Counted from the stretch's first letter, positions 31,575-41,018 are shown. The stretch: DNA of 64,000 nucleotides from Roseospira marina (GCF_014197855.1 NZ_JACIGJ010000004.1:124001-188000), one strand, 5' to 3'. Made by a program: numbers and translations. The notes: generated by a model not told the origin, from the sequence alone.

Positions 31575-31619
31575 GGAGTATTCGTTGGGGAACGTGGCAC
31601 CTAAGGGAGTATTCATTGG
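31575..31619. repeat. Two 14-bp direct repeats between marR-type gene and hupE
   Basis: GGAGTATTCGTTGG (31575-31588) and GGAGTATTCATTGG (31606-31619) are 13/14 identical and start 31 bp apart, about three helical turns, so a protein bound at each would face the same side. The surrounding 31466-31992 region holds no gene I can support. It contains this repeat pair, an AT-rich patch near 31540-31575, and a TTATACC-like -10 near 31910 that could serve hupE. Confidence 0.5.
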
Positions 31620-31992
31620 CGGGGACCGGCACTCAGGACACCGACACCGGCGACGGATAGAGACGCGAGACTATGGCGAACCGGAAATGATCCGGCATTG
31701 ATAAGAATCAACGCCTGCCATCGACACGCAGCCCGTTTTCGACCATCGTGACCGTCTGTGGCTCGAACCGCTTCGGCACGACAGCGCGCCGCCGCCCTGC
31801 GCCCCCTCGGACGACCCGATGCCGGACTACAGCCGGGAAGTCAACACGCCAATTGCGGTCTTCGCGCGACGTGATGTAAAAATCGGGACACAATACGCGC
31901 GCCGGCTGTTATACCTTAAGATGCAATCCCTTTGGTTGTCATTTCAAGGGGCCGGCACGCCTATCAACACCATACGTTCGGAGGATAATGCC

Positions 31993-32580
31993 ATGCGTCG
32001 GATCTCCCTTGCTCTCGCGGCGATTCTTTTTGCCACGCCGGCGTTCGCTCACACCGGCGTGGGGGCCACATCGGGCTTGGCGCATGGCGCCCTGCACCCG
32101 ATCGGGGGCCTGGATCATGTCCTCGCCATGGTGGCGGTCGGTTTGTTCGCCTGGCGGTTGGGCGGGCGCGCCCTCTGGTTGGTGCCGCTGGCGTTCGTGG
32201 CTATGATGGCGGTGGGCGGGGCCCTGGGGGTCTTTGGCGTGCCGGTGCCGTATGTCGAGACGGGAATCGCCCTGTCCGTCGTTGTGATCGGGGCGATGGT
32301 CGCGCTGGGCGGCGGCCTCCCGTTGGGCGTTGCGGCGGCGGTGGTCGGGATCTTCGCCGTGTTCCACGGCCATGCGCATGGCTCCGAGATGCCAGAGACC
32401 CTGTCAGGTGCGGCCTACGGCCTCGGGTTCATGGCGGCGACGGCGTTTCTCCATGGCGTGGGGATCCTGGCCGGGGCGGGCGTGACGACCGTCGCGAAAC
32501 AGCCCGGTGCGGCGATGGTGCGTGCCGGTGGCGCGGCGACCTCGGTGGCCGGTCTGGCGCTGCTCGGCGGGGTGCTGTAG
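31993..32580 (+). CDS. hupE: HupE/UreJ-family metal (nickel/cobalt) transporter
   Basis: 195 residues from ATG 31993 after CGGAGGATAATG. A signal peptide (residues 1-20, ending FAHTGV) is followed by six membrane helices. The first carries the HupE motif HPIGGLDHVLAMVAVGLFAW (the H-x5-DH metal ligands), and a second conserved His motif lies in VFHGHAHGSE. HupE proteins import nickel or cobalt (known). Cobalt for cobalamin is plausible given cobT/cobS/cobC 3-5 kb away, but no hydrogenase or urease genes are visible here to decide. It stands alone on its strand behind a long, gene-free region. Confidence 0.88.
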   Translation: MRRISLALAAILFATPAFAHTGVGATSGLAHGALHPIGGLDHVLAMVAVGLFAWRLGGRALWLVPLAFVAMMAVGGALGVFGVPVPYVETGIALSVVVIGAMVALGGGLPLGVAAAVVGIFAVFHGHAHGSEMPETLSGAAYGLGFMAATAFLHGVGILAGAGVTTVAKQPGAAMVRAGGAATSVAGLALLGGVL

Positions 32581-32734
32581 TCGGGGCCAGCGCGGCGCCG
32601 TTGGGCATTTCTTAAGAGATTTCCGCTCTACTCATCGGACGGCGCGCCGGGCCGGTCCCGGGTTCGGGGCCTCTGGTCCCAGGACTCCGAGACCCCGGGC
32701 GCCCTCCACCGAACGATGAGACAGGCAGGCGGGC

Positions 32735-33511
32735 ATGGCGAAAGGGCGCAGGCGAGCGAAAGCATCGGCCGCGGCGTCGCCCCGGGTCGGGGTGCTGCAT
32801 CTGGTGATCGTCGCCGGGGTTCTGATGCTGTCCGTCCGCATCGGTACGCTGTACGAGGATCTGAACGGGTGGGTCGGGACCATCGAGGTCGGTCGCACCC
32901 AGGCCCTCGCTGTGGAGACGGCGGCGGGCGCCGAGGAGGCCACGCCCGCCCGGGCTGGACCCGAGGCCGAACCCGCGTCGCCCTCGGGCGATCCCGGTCC
33001 GGCACCGGCCAGCGGTGCGCCGGACATGGCCTCCCAGGCAGCGACCGGTCTCACCCCACCCGGGTTTACCCAATCCGAGATCAATCTGCTTCAACGGCTT
33101 GCGGAACGGCGCGAGGAGCTCGACGCCATGGAACGCGAGCTGCGGAATCGCGCCGCGCTGTTGCAGGCGGCCGAGCAGCGCATCGAGACCCGGATTTCGG
33201 AACTGAAGGATCTGGAGACCGTCATTCAGGGTCTGCTCGCCGAACATTCGGCCCAGGAGCAGGCGCGGATCGACCAGCTTGTCAGCATCTACGCGACGAT
33301 GAAGCCAAAAGATGCGGCACGCATCTTCAATGATCTCGACATGCCGATCCTTCTGCGCGTGATCGAGACGATGAAGGAACGCAGTGCCGCCGCCATTATG
33401 GCGCAGATGACGCCCGAACGGGCCAAGGAAGTCACCACCGAACTCGCGCGCCGCCGGTCTTTGCCGGGATCGGATCCGATGATGGACGACCAGGCGGCCG
33501 CGATCCGGTAA
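32735..33511 (+). CDS. motE: Flagellar motility protein MotE-like
   Basis: 258 residues. One membrane helix near residues 19-36 (VLHLVIVAGVLMLSVRI), then an Ala/Pro/Glu-rich linker, a coiled coil (about 110-170, with LQRLAERREELDAMERELRN) and a C-terminal MgtE_N-like helical domain (YATMKPKDAARIFNDLDMPI, VIETMKERSAAAIMAQM). This is the layout of MotE, a periplasmic chaperone for MotC in Sinorhizobium-type motors, and of related FliX-adjacent proteins (known for the family). It is followed by a cheY gene 147 nt later. Other MgtE_N-like proteins share the C-terminus, so the motility role rests on the overall layout and neighbours. Confidence 0.72.
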   Translation: MAKGRRRAKASAAASPRVGVLHLVIVAGVLMLSVRIGTLYEDLNGWVGTIEVGRTQALAVETAAGAEEATPARAGPEAEPASPSGDPGPAPASGAPDMASQAATGLTPPGFTQSEINLLQRLAERREELDAMERELRNRAALLQAAEQRIETRISELKDLETVIQGLLAEHSAQEQARIDQLVSIYATMKPKDAARIFNDLDMPILLRVIETMKERSAAAIMAQMTPERAKEVTTELARRRSLPGSDPMMDDQAAAIR

Positions 33512-33658
33512 GGTTGAAGCGGATGAAAGGGGGCACCGCTCCGAGACCGCCGTCACGAATTGGGGTCTTGCGCCGCCCCTCCGCCTTCATTTAACTAGCC
33601 GTCAGGCCCACGAAGGCGATATATCGGGTGGGCGCAGCGCTCGTGAGTGGGGAGAACA

Positions 33659-34048
33659 ATGGCCGTCGACATGAACATGAACGTCCTGATCGTGGACGAC
33701 TATAAGACGATGCTTCGCATCATCCGGAACCTGCTGCGCCAGCTCGGATTCAACAACATTGACGAAGCCATGGACGGCAGCCAGGCCCTCCAGCAACTCC
33801 GGTCCGGTACGGACTACGGCTTGATTATCTCGGACTGGAACATGGAGCCGATGACCGGGCTCCAGCTTCTCCGGGAAGTCCGTGCCGACGCCAAGTTGAA
33901 AAGCACGCCGTTCATTATGGTGACGGCCGAGTCCAAATCCGAGAACGTGATTGCGGCCAAGGAGGCCGGCGTCTCGAACTACATCGTCAAGCCGTTCAAT
34001 GCGGAGACGCTGAAGTCGAAGATGGTCAGCGTTCTCGGCGACTTCTGA
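33659..34048 (+). CDS. cheY: Chemotaxis response regulator CheY
   Basis: 129 residues from ATG 33659, preceded by GGGGAGA; an upstream GTG at 33647 is in frame but lacks a better site. A single receiver domain: acidic pair in VLIVDDYKTMLRIIRNLL, phospho-acceptor Asp in GLIISDWNMEPMTGLQLLRE, Thr of the switch in IMVTAESKSENVIAA, and Lys-Pro in NYIVKPFNAETL. DWNMEPMTGLQ and MVTAE match CheY well. CheY-phosphate binds the FliN/FliM switch to change rotation (known). It follows motE in the same direction. Confidence 0.95.
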   Translation: MAVDMNMNVLIVDDYKTMLRIIRNLLRQLGFNNIDEAMDGSQALQQLRSGTDYGLIISDWNMEPMTGLQLLREVRADAKLKSTPFIMVTAESKSENVIAAKEAGVSNYIVKPFNAETLKSKMVSVLGDF

Positions 34049-34098
34049 TCCCGTCGCACGGTCTGCTCGTCCGGGCTGACTCTCCCCTGCCGTCGATT

Positions 34099-34129
34099 CG
34101 CGCCCGCGCCCTTTCCAGGGGCGGGCGCG
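34099..34129. terminator. GC-rich hairpin after cheY (possible terminator)
   Basis: CGCGCCCGCGCCC (34099-34111) pairs with GGGGCGGGCGCG (34118-34129) with one bulged base and a loop of about 6 nt. It lies 50 nt after the cheY stop and before the convergent EamA gene. There is no T-run, so it may be a bidirectional or factor-dependent terminator. Confidence 0.4.
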
Positions 34130-34261
34130 GTGCCGCTTGGGGACCCGGCGGGCGGCCGAAGCGGCCGTGCGACCAACAGCCTCGGACCAAACGCCCCCAA
34201 ACCGAGAGCCGGATGCGGCGCCCGTTCTCGGCGTGGGGATCCGGCTGGGACTCGGGACCGG

Positions 34262-35203
34262 TCACCCGCCGCCTTTCCGTTTCTGTCCGCGCGCGGCCAG
34301 CCACAGGCCCGACACGATCAGCGCCAGCCCCAGGCCATGCGTCCACAGCAGGCGTTCGCCCAGGAAGGCCACGGACATCAGGCCGCCTACCAGCGGCAGC
34401 AGATACATGAACTGCCCCGCCACGTTGGCCCCGACCATCGCCACCCCCCGGTTGAAGCAGGCATAGGCCAGGATGGACGGGAAGAGCGTGACATAGCCGA
34501 TGGCGCCGAATGTGGTCATGTCCAGCGGCAGCGTGCGCCCTCCCACCAGCATTTCCCACAGGTACAGCGGGACCAGGAAGGTGGCGCCGGTCAGGAAGCT
34601 GACGGCCAGGAAGACGGAGGCGGAGATCGGCGGGCGCAGCCGCAGCAGCGTCGTGTATCCGGCGTAGCAGCCGACCGCCCCCAGCACCCAGACGTCCCCG
34701 ACGTTCCACTCCAGCGCCAGCAGTGCCATCGGGTCGCCCCGGCTGATGACCGCCGCGGCACCGGACAGCGAGACCAGCAGGCCCGCCATCTGCAGGCGTG
34801 TGACCCGCTCCCGGAACAGGGCGAAGCCCCACAGGATGATGAGCACCGGCATGGCGGTCTGCATCAGCAGGGCGTTGATCGCCTGCGTGTCCTGAAGGCC
34901 GATGTACAGGAACGTGTTGAAGATCGTGATGCCCAGGATGGACAGCAGCACAACGATGCGCCAGTGGCGGCGCACGATGGGCCATTCCTCGCGCACCTTC
35001 GGCCACGCGAAGGCGAGCACGATCAGGCCCGCCAGCGTCCAGCGCCAGAACGCCATGCCGATCGGCGGGACGTGGCCGCTGACCGCCCGTCCCACGATGG
35101 CGTTGCCCGACCAGAATGAAATGGTCAGGAACAACAGGAGATAAGGCCACTCGCCGATGCGGGCGAGCGGCCCCCATCCAGAGGCGTGGCCGCCGCGCCT
35201 CAC
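34262..35203 (-). CDS. EamA/DMT-family transporter
   Basis: 313 residues with a GTG start (35203) that overlaps the cobT stop, so it is translationally coupled to cobT; a much longer in-frame extension runs through cobT and is rejected. Ten membrane helices in two EamA repeats: the first begins [20 protein letters not shown], the second contains [20 protein letters not shown] and ends near [21 protein letters not shown] transporters export amino acids, nucleotides or other metabolites (known of the family). Coupling to cobT hints at a role near cobalamin metabolism, but the substrate cannot be predicted. Confidence 0.9.
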   Translation of the reverse strand: MRRGGHASGWGPLARIGEWPYLLLFLTISFWSGNAIVGRAVSGHVPPIGMAFWRWTLAGLIVLAFAWPKVREEWPIVRRHWRIVVLLSILGITIFNTFLYIGLQDTQAINALLMQTAMPVLIILWGFALFRERVTRLQMAGLLVSLSGAAAVISRGDPMALLALEWNVGDVWVLGAVGCYAGYTTLLRLRPPISASVFLAVSFLTGATFLVPLYLWEMLVGGRTLPLDMTTFGAIGYVTLFPSILAYACFNRGVAMVGANVAGQFMYLLPLVGGLMSVAFLGERLLWTHGLGLALIVSGLWLAARGQKRKGGG

Positions 35204-36237
35204 GAGGCCTCGCTGGCGGACACGCCGGCTTCGGCAAAGGTGGCCATGCCGGTGTGGCAGGCGAGGGCGCTGCGCAGCGGCCCGAGCGCCACCAGCGCGC
35301 CGCTGCCTTCGCCCAGCCGCATGCCCAGATCGAGCAGCGGGCGCTTGCCCAGGGTCTCGAGCAGGCGCCGGTGGCCCGGCTCCACGGAGGCATGGGCGGC
35401 CATGGCGTGATCCAGCCCGTCCGGGGTCATCGCCTGCCACACCGCCGCGCTGGCGGAGCAGATGAAGCCGTCCAGCAGAACCGGCACGCGGGCGAGACGG
35501 GCGGCGAGCACGCCGCCGGCCATCGCGGCCAGTTCGCGGCCGCCGACGCGGCGCAGGGCTTCCAGCGGGTCCGCCAGCGCGGCACCGTGGAACGCCTTGG
35601 CGGCATCGACCGCTGCGCGTTTGCGGGCGAACCCGGCATCGTCGATGCCGGTGCCGCGTCCGACCCAATCCTCGGCCGTGCCGCCGAACAGGGCCAGTGC
35701 CAGCGCGGCGGCGGCGGTGGTGTTGCCGATGCCCATTTCGCCGACGATCAGGGCGTCAACGTCCGTCAGGTCCAGGGTCAGCCCGGCGTTGAGGGCATCC
35801 AGCACCTCGGCCTCGGTCATGGCGGCGTCGGTGTCGAACGGCTGGGTGGGGCGGTCCAGCTCCAGCTCGATCACGTCCAGCTCGGCGCCCCCGGCCTTGC
35901 AGAGCTGATTCACGGCGGCGCCGTCGTTGCGGAAGTTCTGCACCATCTGAACCGTCACCTCGGGCGGAAACGCGGAGACGCCCTTGGCCGCGATGCCGTG
36001 GTTACCGGCGAAGATGACGCAGCGCACCCGCTCCAGCCGGGGCGGATGCCGGCCCTGCCATGTGGCCAGCCACGCCGCGATCTCCTCCAGGCGCCCTAGC
36101 GAGCCGGCCGGTTTGGTCAGGGTCGGTTCACGGGCCTCGGCGGCGGCGCGGGCGGCAGTGTCGGGGCCGGGCAGGGTGCGGACGAGGGCGCGGATGGCGT
36201 CGAGGGAGGCAAGCGGAGCAAGCGGCGTGGCGGACAT
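35200..36237 (-). CDS. cobT: Nicotinate-nucleotide:dimethylbenzimidazole phosphoribosyltransferase CobT
   Basis: 345 residues from ATG 36237, preceded by AGGAAG; a GTG at 36243 is two codons upstream. CobT activates the lower ligand 5,6-dimethylbenzimidazole as alpha-ribazole phosphate for cobalamin assembly. Motifs: [20 protein letters not shown], the [18 protein letters not shown] loop (with the catalytic Glu near the C-terminal part), and [17 protein letters not shown]. The active-site Glu is expected in the C-terminal block [14 protein letters not shown]. It is divergent from cobS, with a 16-bp tandem repeat between them. The next gene downstream is the coupled EamA transporter. Confidence 0.95.
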   Translation of the reverse strand: MSATPLAPLASLDAIRALVRTLPGPDTAARAAAEAREPTLTKPAGSLGRLEEIAAWLATWQGRHPPRLERVRCVIFAGNHGIAAKGVSAFPPEVTVQMVQNFRNDGAAVNQLCKAGGAELDVIELELDRPTQPFDTDAAMTEAEVLDALNAGLTLDLTDVDALIVGEMGIGNTTAAAALALALFGGTAEDWVGRGTGIDDAGFARKRAAVDAAKAFHGAALADPLEALRRVGGRELAAMAGGVLAARLARVPVLLDGFICSASAAVWQAMTPDGLDHAMAAHASVEPGHRRLLETLGKRPLLDLGMRLGEGSGALVALGPLRSALACHTGMATFAEAGVSASEAS

Positions 36238-36246
36238 GGACACTTC

Positions 36247-36278
36247 CTATGGAGGGTTCCGGCTATGGAGGGTTCCGG
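36247..36278. repeat. Tandem 16-bp repeat in the cobT-cobS intergenic region
   Basis: CTATGGAGGGTTCCGG occurs twice with no gap (36247-36262 and 36263-36278). It lies 10 nt upstream of the cobT ATG, so it sits in the cobT leader. It could be a duplicated operator, or a simple slippage product. The rest of the 162-nt gap to cobS shows no cobalamin riboswitch. Confidence 0.6.
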
Positions 36279-36399
36279 ATGAACGGCGAAACGAGAAACG
36301 GAGTGGTGGACCCAGGGGGAAGTCGGGTACACCCGGCGGTCCCGGCCGGCACGACCCGGACGATCCTGCCTTACCCGAAGCGAACGGAGAAATCACCCC

Positions 36400-37197
36400 A
36401 TGGCGACCGCCCTGCCGTCCTGGATCGGAGCCCGCGTTAACGAGGTGCATCTGGCGGTCGTCTTCCTGACGCGCTTGCCCTGGTTCCGGGCCGACTGGTC
36501 GGTGTCGCTGATGAGCGCGGCCTGGGCGTTTCCGCTCGCGGGGGTGCTGCTCGGTGCCGTCTGCGGGCTGGTGGCGGGGCTCGCGATGGAGGCCGGGGCA
36601 ACGCCGCTGCTGTCGGCGGTTCTGGCCGTGGGCGCGGCCACGCTGTTCACGGGGTGCCTGCACGAGGACGGGGTGGGCGACACCGCCGACGGCATCGGCA
36701 GTGGGCGCGACCGCGAACGTTCGCTAGAGATCCTGCGCGATTCCCGCATCGGCACCTACGGGTTGGTGGCGATCGTCATGACCCTGCTGATCCGCGTCTC
36801 GGCGCTGACGATGCTGCTGGAGGCCGGTTCGTGGTGGGCCGGGGCCATGCCGGCCTGGATGCTGGCGGCGGCGCTCGGGCGCGGGACCGGGCCGCTGTTC
36901 ACCCGCCTGTGCCCGCCGGCGCGCGCCGACGGGGTGGGGGCGGGCGCAGGGCGCCCCGGCGCCGTCGGCACCGTCGTTGCGCTCCTGCTGCCCCTGGTTG
37001 CCGGATGCCTGACTGCATTCGGGGTGACCGGTGGACTCATGGTGCCGCTGGCGCTGGTGGCGGCCCTGGCGCCGCTGCCCTGGCTGGCCCGGCTGGCGCG
37101 CCGTCGGCTGGGCGGCTATACCGGCGATGTCATCGGAGCGGCCATTCTGATCGTGGAGTGCACGGCGCTCGCGCTGCTCGCGGTGACGTGGGTCTGA
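36400..37197 (+). CDS. cobS: Adenosylcobinamide-GDP ribazoletransferase CobS
   Basis: 265 residues, ATG 36400 after CGGAGAAA. CobS joins adenosylcobinamide-GDP and alpha-ribazole in the inner membrane, the last step of the nucleotide loop. The conserved metal-binding segment DGVGDTADGIGSGRDRERSL follows GCLHEDG, and EILRDSRIGTYGLVAIVMTL completes the signature. About six membrane helices follow. It runs divergent from cobT and is followed by a cobC-type phosphatase 28 nt downstream. Confidence 0.95.
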   Translation: MATALPSWIGARVNEVHLAVVFLTRLPWFRADWSVSLMSAAWAFPLAGVLLGAVCGLVAGLAMEAGATPLLSAVLAVGAATLFTGCLHEDGVGDTADGIGSGRDRERSLEILRDSRIGTYGLVAIVMTLLIRVSALTMLLEAGSWWAGAMPAWMLAAALGRGTGPLFTRLCPPARADGVGAGAGRPGAVGTVVALLLPLVAGCLTAFGVTGGLMVPLALVAALAPLPWLARLARRRLGGYTGDVIGAAILIVECTALALLAVTWV

Positions 37198-37225
37198 CGC
37201 ACAGGCAAGCGGAGAGAGAGGACGT

Positions 37226-37879
37226 ATGACACCTTCGCCGGATCCGGCGGCGGAAACCGCCGAAACGCGCTGGTGGCTGGTGCGCCACGCGCCCGTGCCC
37301 GATCCCGAGGGCCGCATTGTCGGTGCCTCTGATCCGGATGCGCACACGGGTGATGTGGAGGAGTTGGAGGCGCTGGCCCGCAGCCTGCCGCCGCATGCGG
37401 TGCTTCTGACCACGCCGCTGCGGCGCACCGGGCAGACGGCGCGGGCGCTGGCGGCGGCTGGATTGCGCGTGCCGCGCGCGGTGGAGGATCCGGACTTGCG
37501 GGAACAGAGCTTCGGCGCGTGGGAGGGCCGCACCTGGGGCGCCCTGGCCAGCCGCGAGCCGCCGGAGCCGGGGCTGGCCGCGTTCTGGGCCGATCCCGCG
37601 CACCGCGCGCCGCCGGAGGGGGAGAGTTTCGCGGACGTCGTGGCGCGCGTGCGGGCGGCGCTGGAGCGTCACAGCACCACTTACGCCGGCCGGGACATTA
37701 TCGCCGTCGTGCACGCCGGAAGCATTCGCGCCGCCTTAGCCGTCGCGCTGGACCTGGACCCAGCGGTGGCGTTGCGTTTCGCGGTGGCGCCGCTGTCGTT
37801 GACCCGGCTGGACCGGCTGGCGGGCGGGGCCTGGGCCGGGTGGCGGGTGGGCGGCGTCAACACCCTGATGACGCCCTAA
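37226..37879 (+). CDS. cobC: Histidine phosphatase, probable alpha-ribazole phosphatase CobC
   Basis: 217 residues; ATG 37226 follows GGAGAGAGAGGA. The phosphoglycerate-mutase-like RHA motif is in WWLVRHAPVPDPEG, with the catalytic second histidine in AVVHAGSIRAALA, and the intermediate LTTPLRRTGQTARAL and REQSFGAWEGRTW blocks are standard. CobC removes phosphate from alpha-ribazole phosphate or from cobalamin phosphate (known). The specific function is inferred from its position just behind cobS; another histidine phosphatase role cannot be excluded. It converges with tyrS. Confidence 0.8.
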   Translation: MTPSPDPAAETAETRWWLVRHAPVPDPEGRIVGASDPDAHTGDVEELEALARSLPPHAVLLTTPLRRTGQTARALAAAGLRVPRAVEDPDLREQSFGAWEGRTWGALASREPPEPGLAAFWADPAHRAPPEGESFADVVARVRAALERHSTTYAGRDIIAVVHAGSIRAALAVALDLDPAVALRFAVAPLSLTRLDRLAGGAWAGWRVGGVNTLMTP

Positions 37880-37910
37880 CCGCACCCGCCGGGGTGTTGG
37901 CCAGGGCGTT

Positions 37911-39161
37911 CTAGCCGACGCGAACCAGCGCGTGGTTCTTCTTGCCGGCGGACAGCTTGATCTCGCCGTCCTTCAGGTCTGCGTCCGTGATCATGCGGCC
38001 GATGTCGCCGACCGGGGCGTCGTTGAGCCGCGCGCCGCCGCCCTTGATCAGCCGCTTGGCCTCGCCGTTGGAGGCGGTGAGGCCGGCGCGCGTGAACAGC
38101 GCCGGGGCCAGCAGGCCGGCCGCCAGTTCGTCGGAGGGGACGGTGATGGTGGGCAGGTCCTCACCGACGCCGCCCTGTTCGAACACCGCCCGCGCGGTTT
38201 CCGCCGCTGCCGTTGCGGCCGCCGCCCCATGGGCCAGCGTGGTCGCCTCGTGCGCCAGGACTTTCTTGGCTTCGTTGATCTCGGCGCCGCCCAGCGCTTC
38301 CAGGCGGGCGATCTCGTCCAGCGGCAGTTCGGTGAACAGACGCAGGAAGCGGCCCACGTCCGCGTCCTCCGTGTTGCGCCAGAACTGCCAGAAGTCGTAG
38401 GTGGAGAGCTGGTCTTCGTTGAGCCAGACCGCGCCCTGGGCGCTCTTGCCCATCTTGGCGCCCGAGGCGGTGGTCATCAGCGGCACGGTCAGCCCGTACA
38501 GCGACAGGCCGTCGCAGCGGCGGCCGAGCTCGACGCCATTGACGATGTTGCCCCACTGGTCGGCCCCGCCCATCTGGAGCCGCACGCCATCGCGGCGCGC
38601 CAGCTTCAGGAAGTCGTAAGCCTGGAGAATCATGTAGTTGAATTCCAGGAACGACAGGTGCTGTTCGCGCTCCAGTCGGAGTTTCACCGAGTCGAATGTC
38701 AGCATGCGGTTGACGGAGAAATGCGGCCCGTAATCGCGCAGGAAGCCGATGTAGGACAGGTCGTCCAGCCAGTCGGCGTTGTTGACCATGACGGCTTCGG
38801 TGGGGCCGTCGCCGAAGGTCAGGTACTTTGAAAACACGCTCTTGATGCCGGCCATGTTGGCGGCGATGGCCTCATCGGTCAGCACCTTGCGGGCTTCGTC
38901 CTTGCCGGTCGGGTCGCCCACGCGGGTGGTGCCGCCGCCCATCAGCACGATCGGCCGGTGACCGGTTTTCTGAAGCCAGCGCAACAGCATAATGGACACC
39001 AGCGAGCCCACGTGCAGGCTGGGCGCCGTGCAGTCATAGCCGATATAGGCCGAGACCACCTCCTTCTTAAGCAGCGCGTCCAGCTCGTCGGCATGGGTGC
39101 AGGAATCCACGAAGCCACGCTCGTGGATAATGCGCAAAAAGTCGGAGGAAAAAGCGGTCAT
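37911..39161 (-). CDS. tyrS: Tyrosyl-tRNA synthetase
   Basis: 416 residues from the ATG at 39161; the open frame extends further upstream but the family's first residues ([18 protein letters not shown]) begin here. Class I active-site motifs are [11 protein letters not shown] (HIGH-like) and [14 protein letters not shown] (KMSKS-like). The tyrosine-binding [13 protein letters not shown] and [14 protein letters not shown] blocks are present, and the C-terminal S4 RNA-binding domain ([20 protein letters not shown]) completes the enzyme. It charges tRNA-Tyr in the cytoplasm. Its start region is divergent from anmK with 94 nt between. Confidence 0.97.
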   Translation of the reverse strand: MTAFSSDFLRIIHERGFVDSCTHADELDALLKKEVVSAYIGYDCTAPSLHVGSLVSIMLLRWLQKTGHRPIVLMGGGTTRVGDPTGKDEARKVLTDEAIAANMAGIKSVFSKYLTFGDGPTEAVMVNNADWLDDLSYIGFLRDYGPHFSVNRMLTFDSVKLRLEREQHLSFLEFNYMILQAYDFLKLARRDGVRLQMGGADQWGNIVNGVELGRRCDGLSLYGLTVPLMTTASGAKMGKSAQGAVWLNEDQLSTYDFWQFWRNTEDADVGRFLRLFTELPLDEIARLEALGGAEINEAKKVLAHEATTLAHGAAAATAAAETARAVFEQGGVGEDLPTITVPSDELAAGLLAPALFTRAGLTASNGEAKRLIKGGGARLNDAPVGDIGRMITDADLKDGEIKLSAGKKNHALVRVG

Positions 39162-39255
39162 CGGTTGCGGTCTCGCCTCTATGATATTCACGCCCTTGCG
39201 GACAGCGAGGTCGTTTAGCACACTCCTGTAGTCCCGGAAAGCGAGGTGCTCCGAC

Positions 39256-40419
39256 ATGATTCCGTTTCCCAAGGGCTTGTCCCGCACGCCGCCGCGTCCG
39301 GTTCATGTGCCGCCCCGCGTGGTGCAGCGTGACCCGGCCGCAACATGGCTAGTGGTCGGCTTGATGAGCGGGACCTCCATGGACGGCATCGACGCCGCGT
39401 TGATCGAGACCGATGGCGAAACCGTGTGTGGGTTCGGTCCCCATATGACGGTGCCGTACGATCCCGAATTCCGGACCCGGCTGCGCGATATGCTGGGCCG
39501 GACCACGCTGGTGGACGAGGATGGTCGGCGCCTGAACCGGGATATCGCCTTGCGTCACGCCGAGGTGGTGCGTGGCCTGCTGGCCGGCAGTGATGTGACA
39601 CCCGATCTGGTCGGCTTTCACGGTCACACCATCTGGCACGATCCCGTGGCGCGGTTGACCGTGCAGGCGGGCGACGCGGCCTTGTTGGCGAAGGAGTTGG
39701 GGCTGCCGGTCGTGGCCGATCTGCGGCAGGCCGACATTGCGGCGGGCGGCGAGGGCGCGCCGCTGGCGCCCGTCTATCACGGCGCGCTGGCGTCGCCGCT
39801 CGACCGTCCGCTGGCGGTGCTGAACGTGGGTGGGGTGGCCAACGTCACCTGGATCGGCAAGCGTGGCATGGACGATATGGTGGCGTTCGATACCGGGCCG
39901 GGCAATGCGCCGCTTGACGACTGGGTGTCCCGCCACACCGGCCAGCCGTACGACGAGGACGGCCGGCTGGCCGCCGCCGGTACGTTGGCCGAAGACCGGC
40001 TGCTGCGCCTGATGGACACGCCCTATTTCGCGCGCACGGCGCCGAAGTCGCTGGATCGGCGCGACTTCGACCATGTGCTGGACGTTCTGGAGGGGCTGTC
40101 GCCGGAGGACGGGGCGACCACCCTGGTGGCGCTGGTCGCGGCCGCCGTGGTGCAGGCGGAGGCGCATATGCCCTTGCCGCCGCGCCGCTGGCTGGTGACC
40201 GGCGGCGGCCGTCACAATCCGGTTCTGATGGAGACGCTGGCCGGCTGGCTGAAGGCGCCCGTCGAGCCCGTCGAGGCGGTGGGCTGGGACGGTGATGCCA
40301 TCGAGGCGCAGGCGTTTGCGTTTCTGGCCGCGCGCTACCGGCGTCAGCTTCCGATCAGCTTCCCGGGCACGACCGGCGCGCCGTTCCCGATGGTGGGCGG
40401 TCGCCTGTATCGGCCGTGA
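39256..40419 (+). CDS. anmK: Anhydro-N-acetylmuramic acid kinase AnmK
   Basis: 387 residues. It phosphorylates and opens the 1,6-anhydro ring of anhydroMurNAc for peptidoglycan recycling. The signature [20 protein letters not shown] starts near residue 34, after a Pro/Arg-rich lead that could be trimmed if a later start is used. Further blocks: [31 protein letters not shown] (catalytic Asp), [28 protein letters not shown], and the final [14 protein letters not shown]. The tyrS-anmK divergent pair is common in alphaproteobacteria (known to me from other genomes). Confidence 0.95.
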   Translation: MIPFPKGLSRTPPRPVHVPPRVVQRDPAATWLVVGLMSGTSMDGIDAALIETDGETVCGFGPHMTVPYDPEFRTRLRDMLGRTTLVDEDGRRLNRDIALRHAEVVRGLLAGSDVTPDLVGFHGHTIWHDPVARLTVQAGDAALLAKELGLPVVADLRQADIAAGGEGAPLAPVYHGALASPLDRPLAVLNVGGVANVTWIGKRGMDDMVAFDTGPGNAPLDDWVSRHTGQPYDEDGRLAAAGTLAEDRLLRLMDTPYFARTAPKSLDRRDFDHVLDVLEGLSPEDGATTLVALVAAAVVQAEAHMPLPPRRWLVTGGGRHNPVLMETLAGWLKAPVEPVEAVGWDGDAIEAQAFAFLAARYRRQLPISFPGTTGAPFPMVGGRLYRP

Positions 40420-40495
40420 CGGCCCCGGACGATATAGAACCGGGTGAACCAGAACCGGGATATCCCGCACCGGCTCGCCACAAGCACGGGCGGTC

Positions 40496-40912
40496 TTATT
40501 CCATGCGGTGGGTGCGTTCCATGCGCTCGTGGCGCTCCTGGGCCTCCAGGCTCAGAGTGGCGATGGGACGGGCTTCCAGCCGGCGCAGGCTGATCGGCTC
40601 TTGCGTTTCCTCGCAATAGCCATAACTTCCGTCTTCGACCCGGCGCAACGCGGCGTCGATTTTGGAGATCAGTTTCCGGGCGCGGTCGCGGGTGCGCAAC
40701 TCGAGCGCGCGCTCCATTTCCGCCGAGGCACGATCCGCAAGGTCGGGTTCCTGGAGACCGCCTTCTTGAAGGTGTTCCAGGGTCTCCTCGGCTTCTTTTA
40801 TAAGCTCGGCACGCCATTTCAGCAGCTTATTGCGAAAGTACTCGCGCTGCAGGTCATTCATGAAGTCTTCTTCTTCACTCGGCCGGTAATCCGGCGGCAG
40901 CGTGACGCTCAT
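40496..40912 (-). CDS. dksA: DksA/TraR-family transcription factor, reduced zinc finger
   Basis: 138 residues from ATG 40912; the frame extends upstream but DksA homology starts here. The coiled-coil region is clear (REYFRNKLLKWRAELIKEAE), with the acidic tip LADRASAEMERALELRTRD, and the globular tail reads YGYCEETQEPISLRRLEARP then IATLSLEAQERHERME. DksA with ppGpp tunes RNA polymerase at promoters (known). Only one of the four zinc-ligand cysteines of the E. coli type remains (the Cys in YGYCEE), as in other alphaproteobacterial DksAs. It has its own promoter (40990-41018). Confidence 0.93.
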   Translation of the reverse strand: MSVTLPPDYRPSEEEDFMNDLQREYFRNKLLKWRAELIKEAEETLEHLQEGGLQEPDLADRASAEMERALELRTRDRARKLISKIDAALRRVEDGSYGYCEETQEPISLRRLEARPIATLSLEAQERHERMERTHRME

Positions 40913-40989
40913 AGTCCGCCTCGAATCTTTCTTGATGCTTGTCCCGATCCCCTCAGACAACGGGACAGGGCCTTCCCATGCCGGGCCGG

Positions 40990-41018
40990 ACTATAGGCGC
41001 GCGACCGCAGGCCCGCAA
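40990..41018 (-). promoter_or_regulatory. Promoter of dksA
   Basis: On the minus strand: -35 TTGCGG (41018-41013), 17-bp spacer, -10 TATAGT (40995-40990). The start would be near 40983, giving about a 70-nt leader to ATG 40912. The spacing is ideal for a housekeeping sigma factor. Confidence 0.65.

Noticed and set aside
31740-31800. tRNA-like TTCGAGCC sequence on the minus strand
   Set aside because: The TTCGA loop has no matching stem, and no acceptor stem or anticodon arm can be drawn around it. I found no tRNA gene in this window.
35204-35668. Upstream extension of the EamA transporter frame through cobT
   Set aside because: The GTG at 35203 overlaps the cobT stop as expected for coupled genes, and the first EamA membrane helix begins right after it; the extension overlaps cobT in another frame.
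36238-36399. Possible cobalamin riboswitch between cobT and cobS
   Set aside because: I see no B12-box or paired core elements; the gap is short and holds only the tandem 16-bp repeat and spacer sequence.
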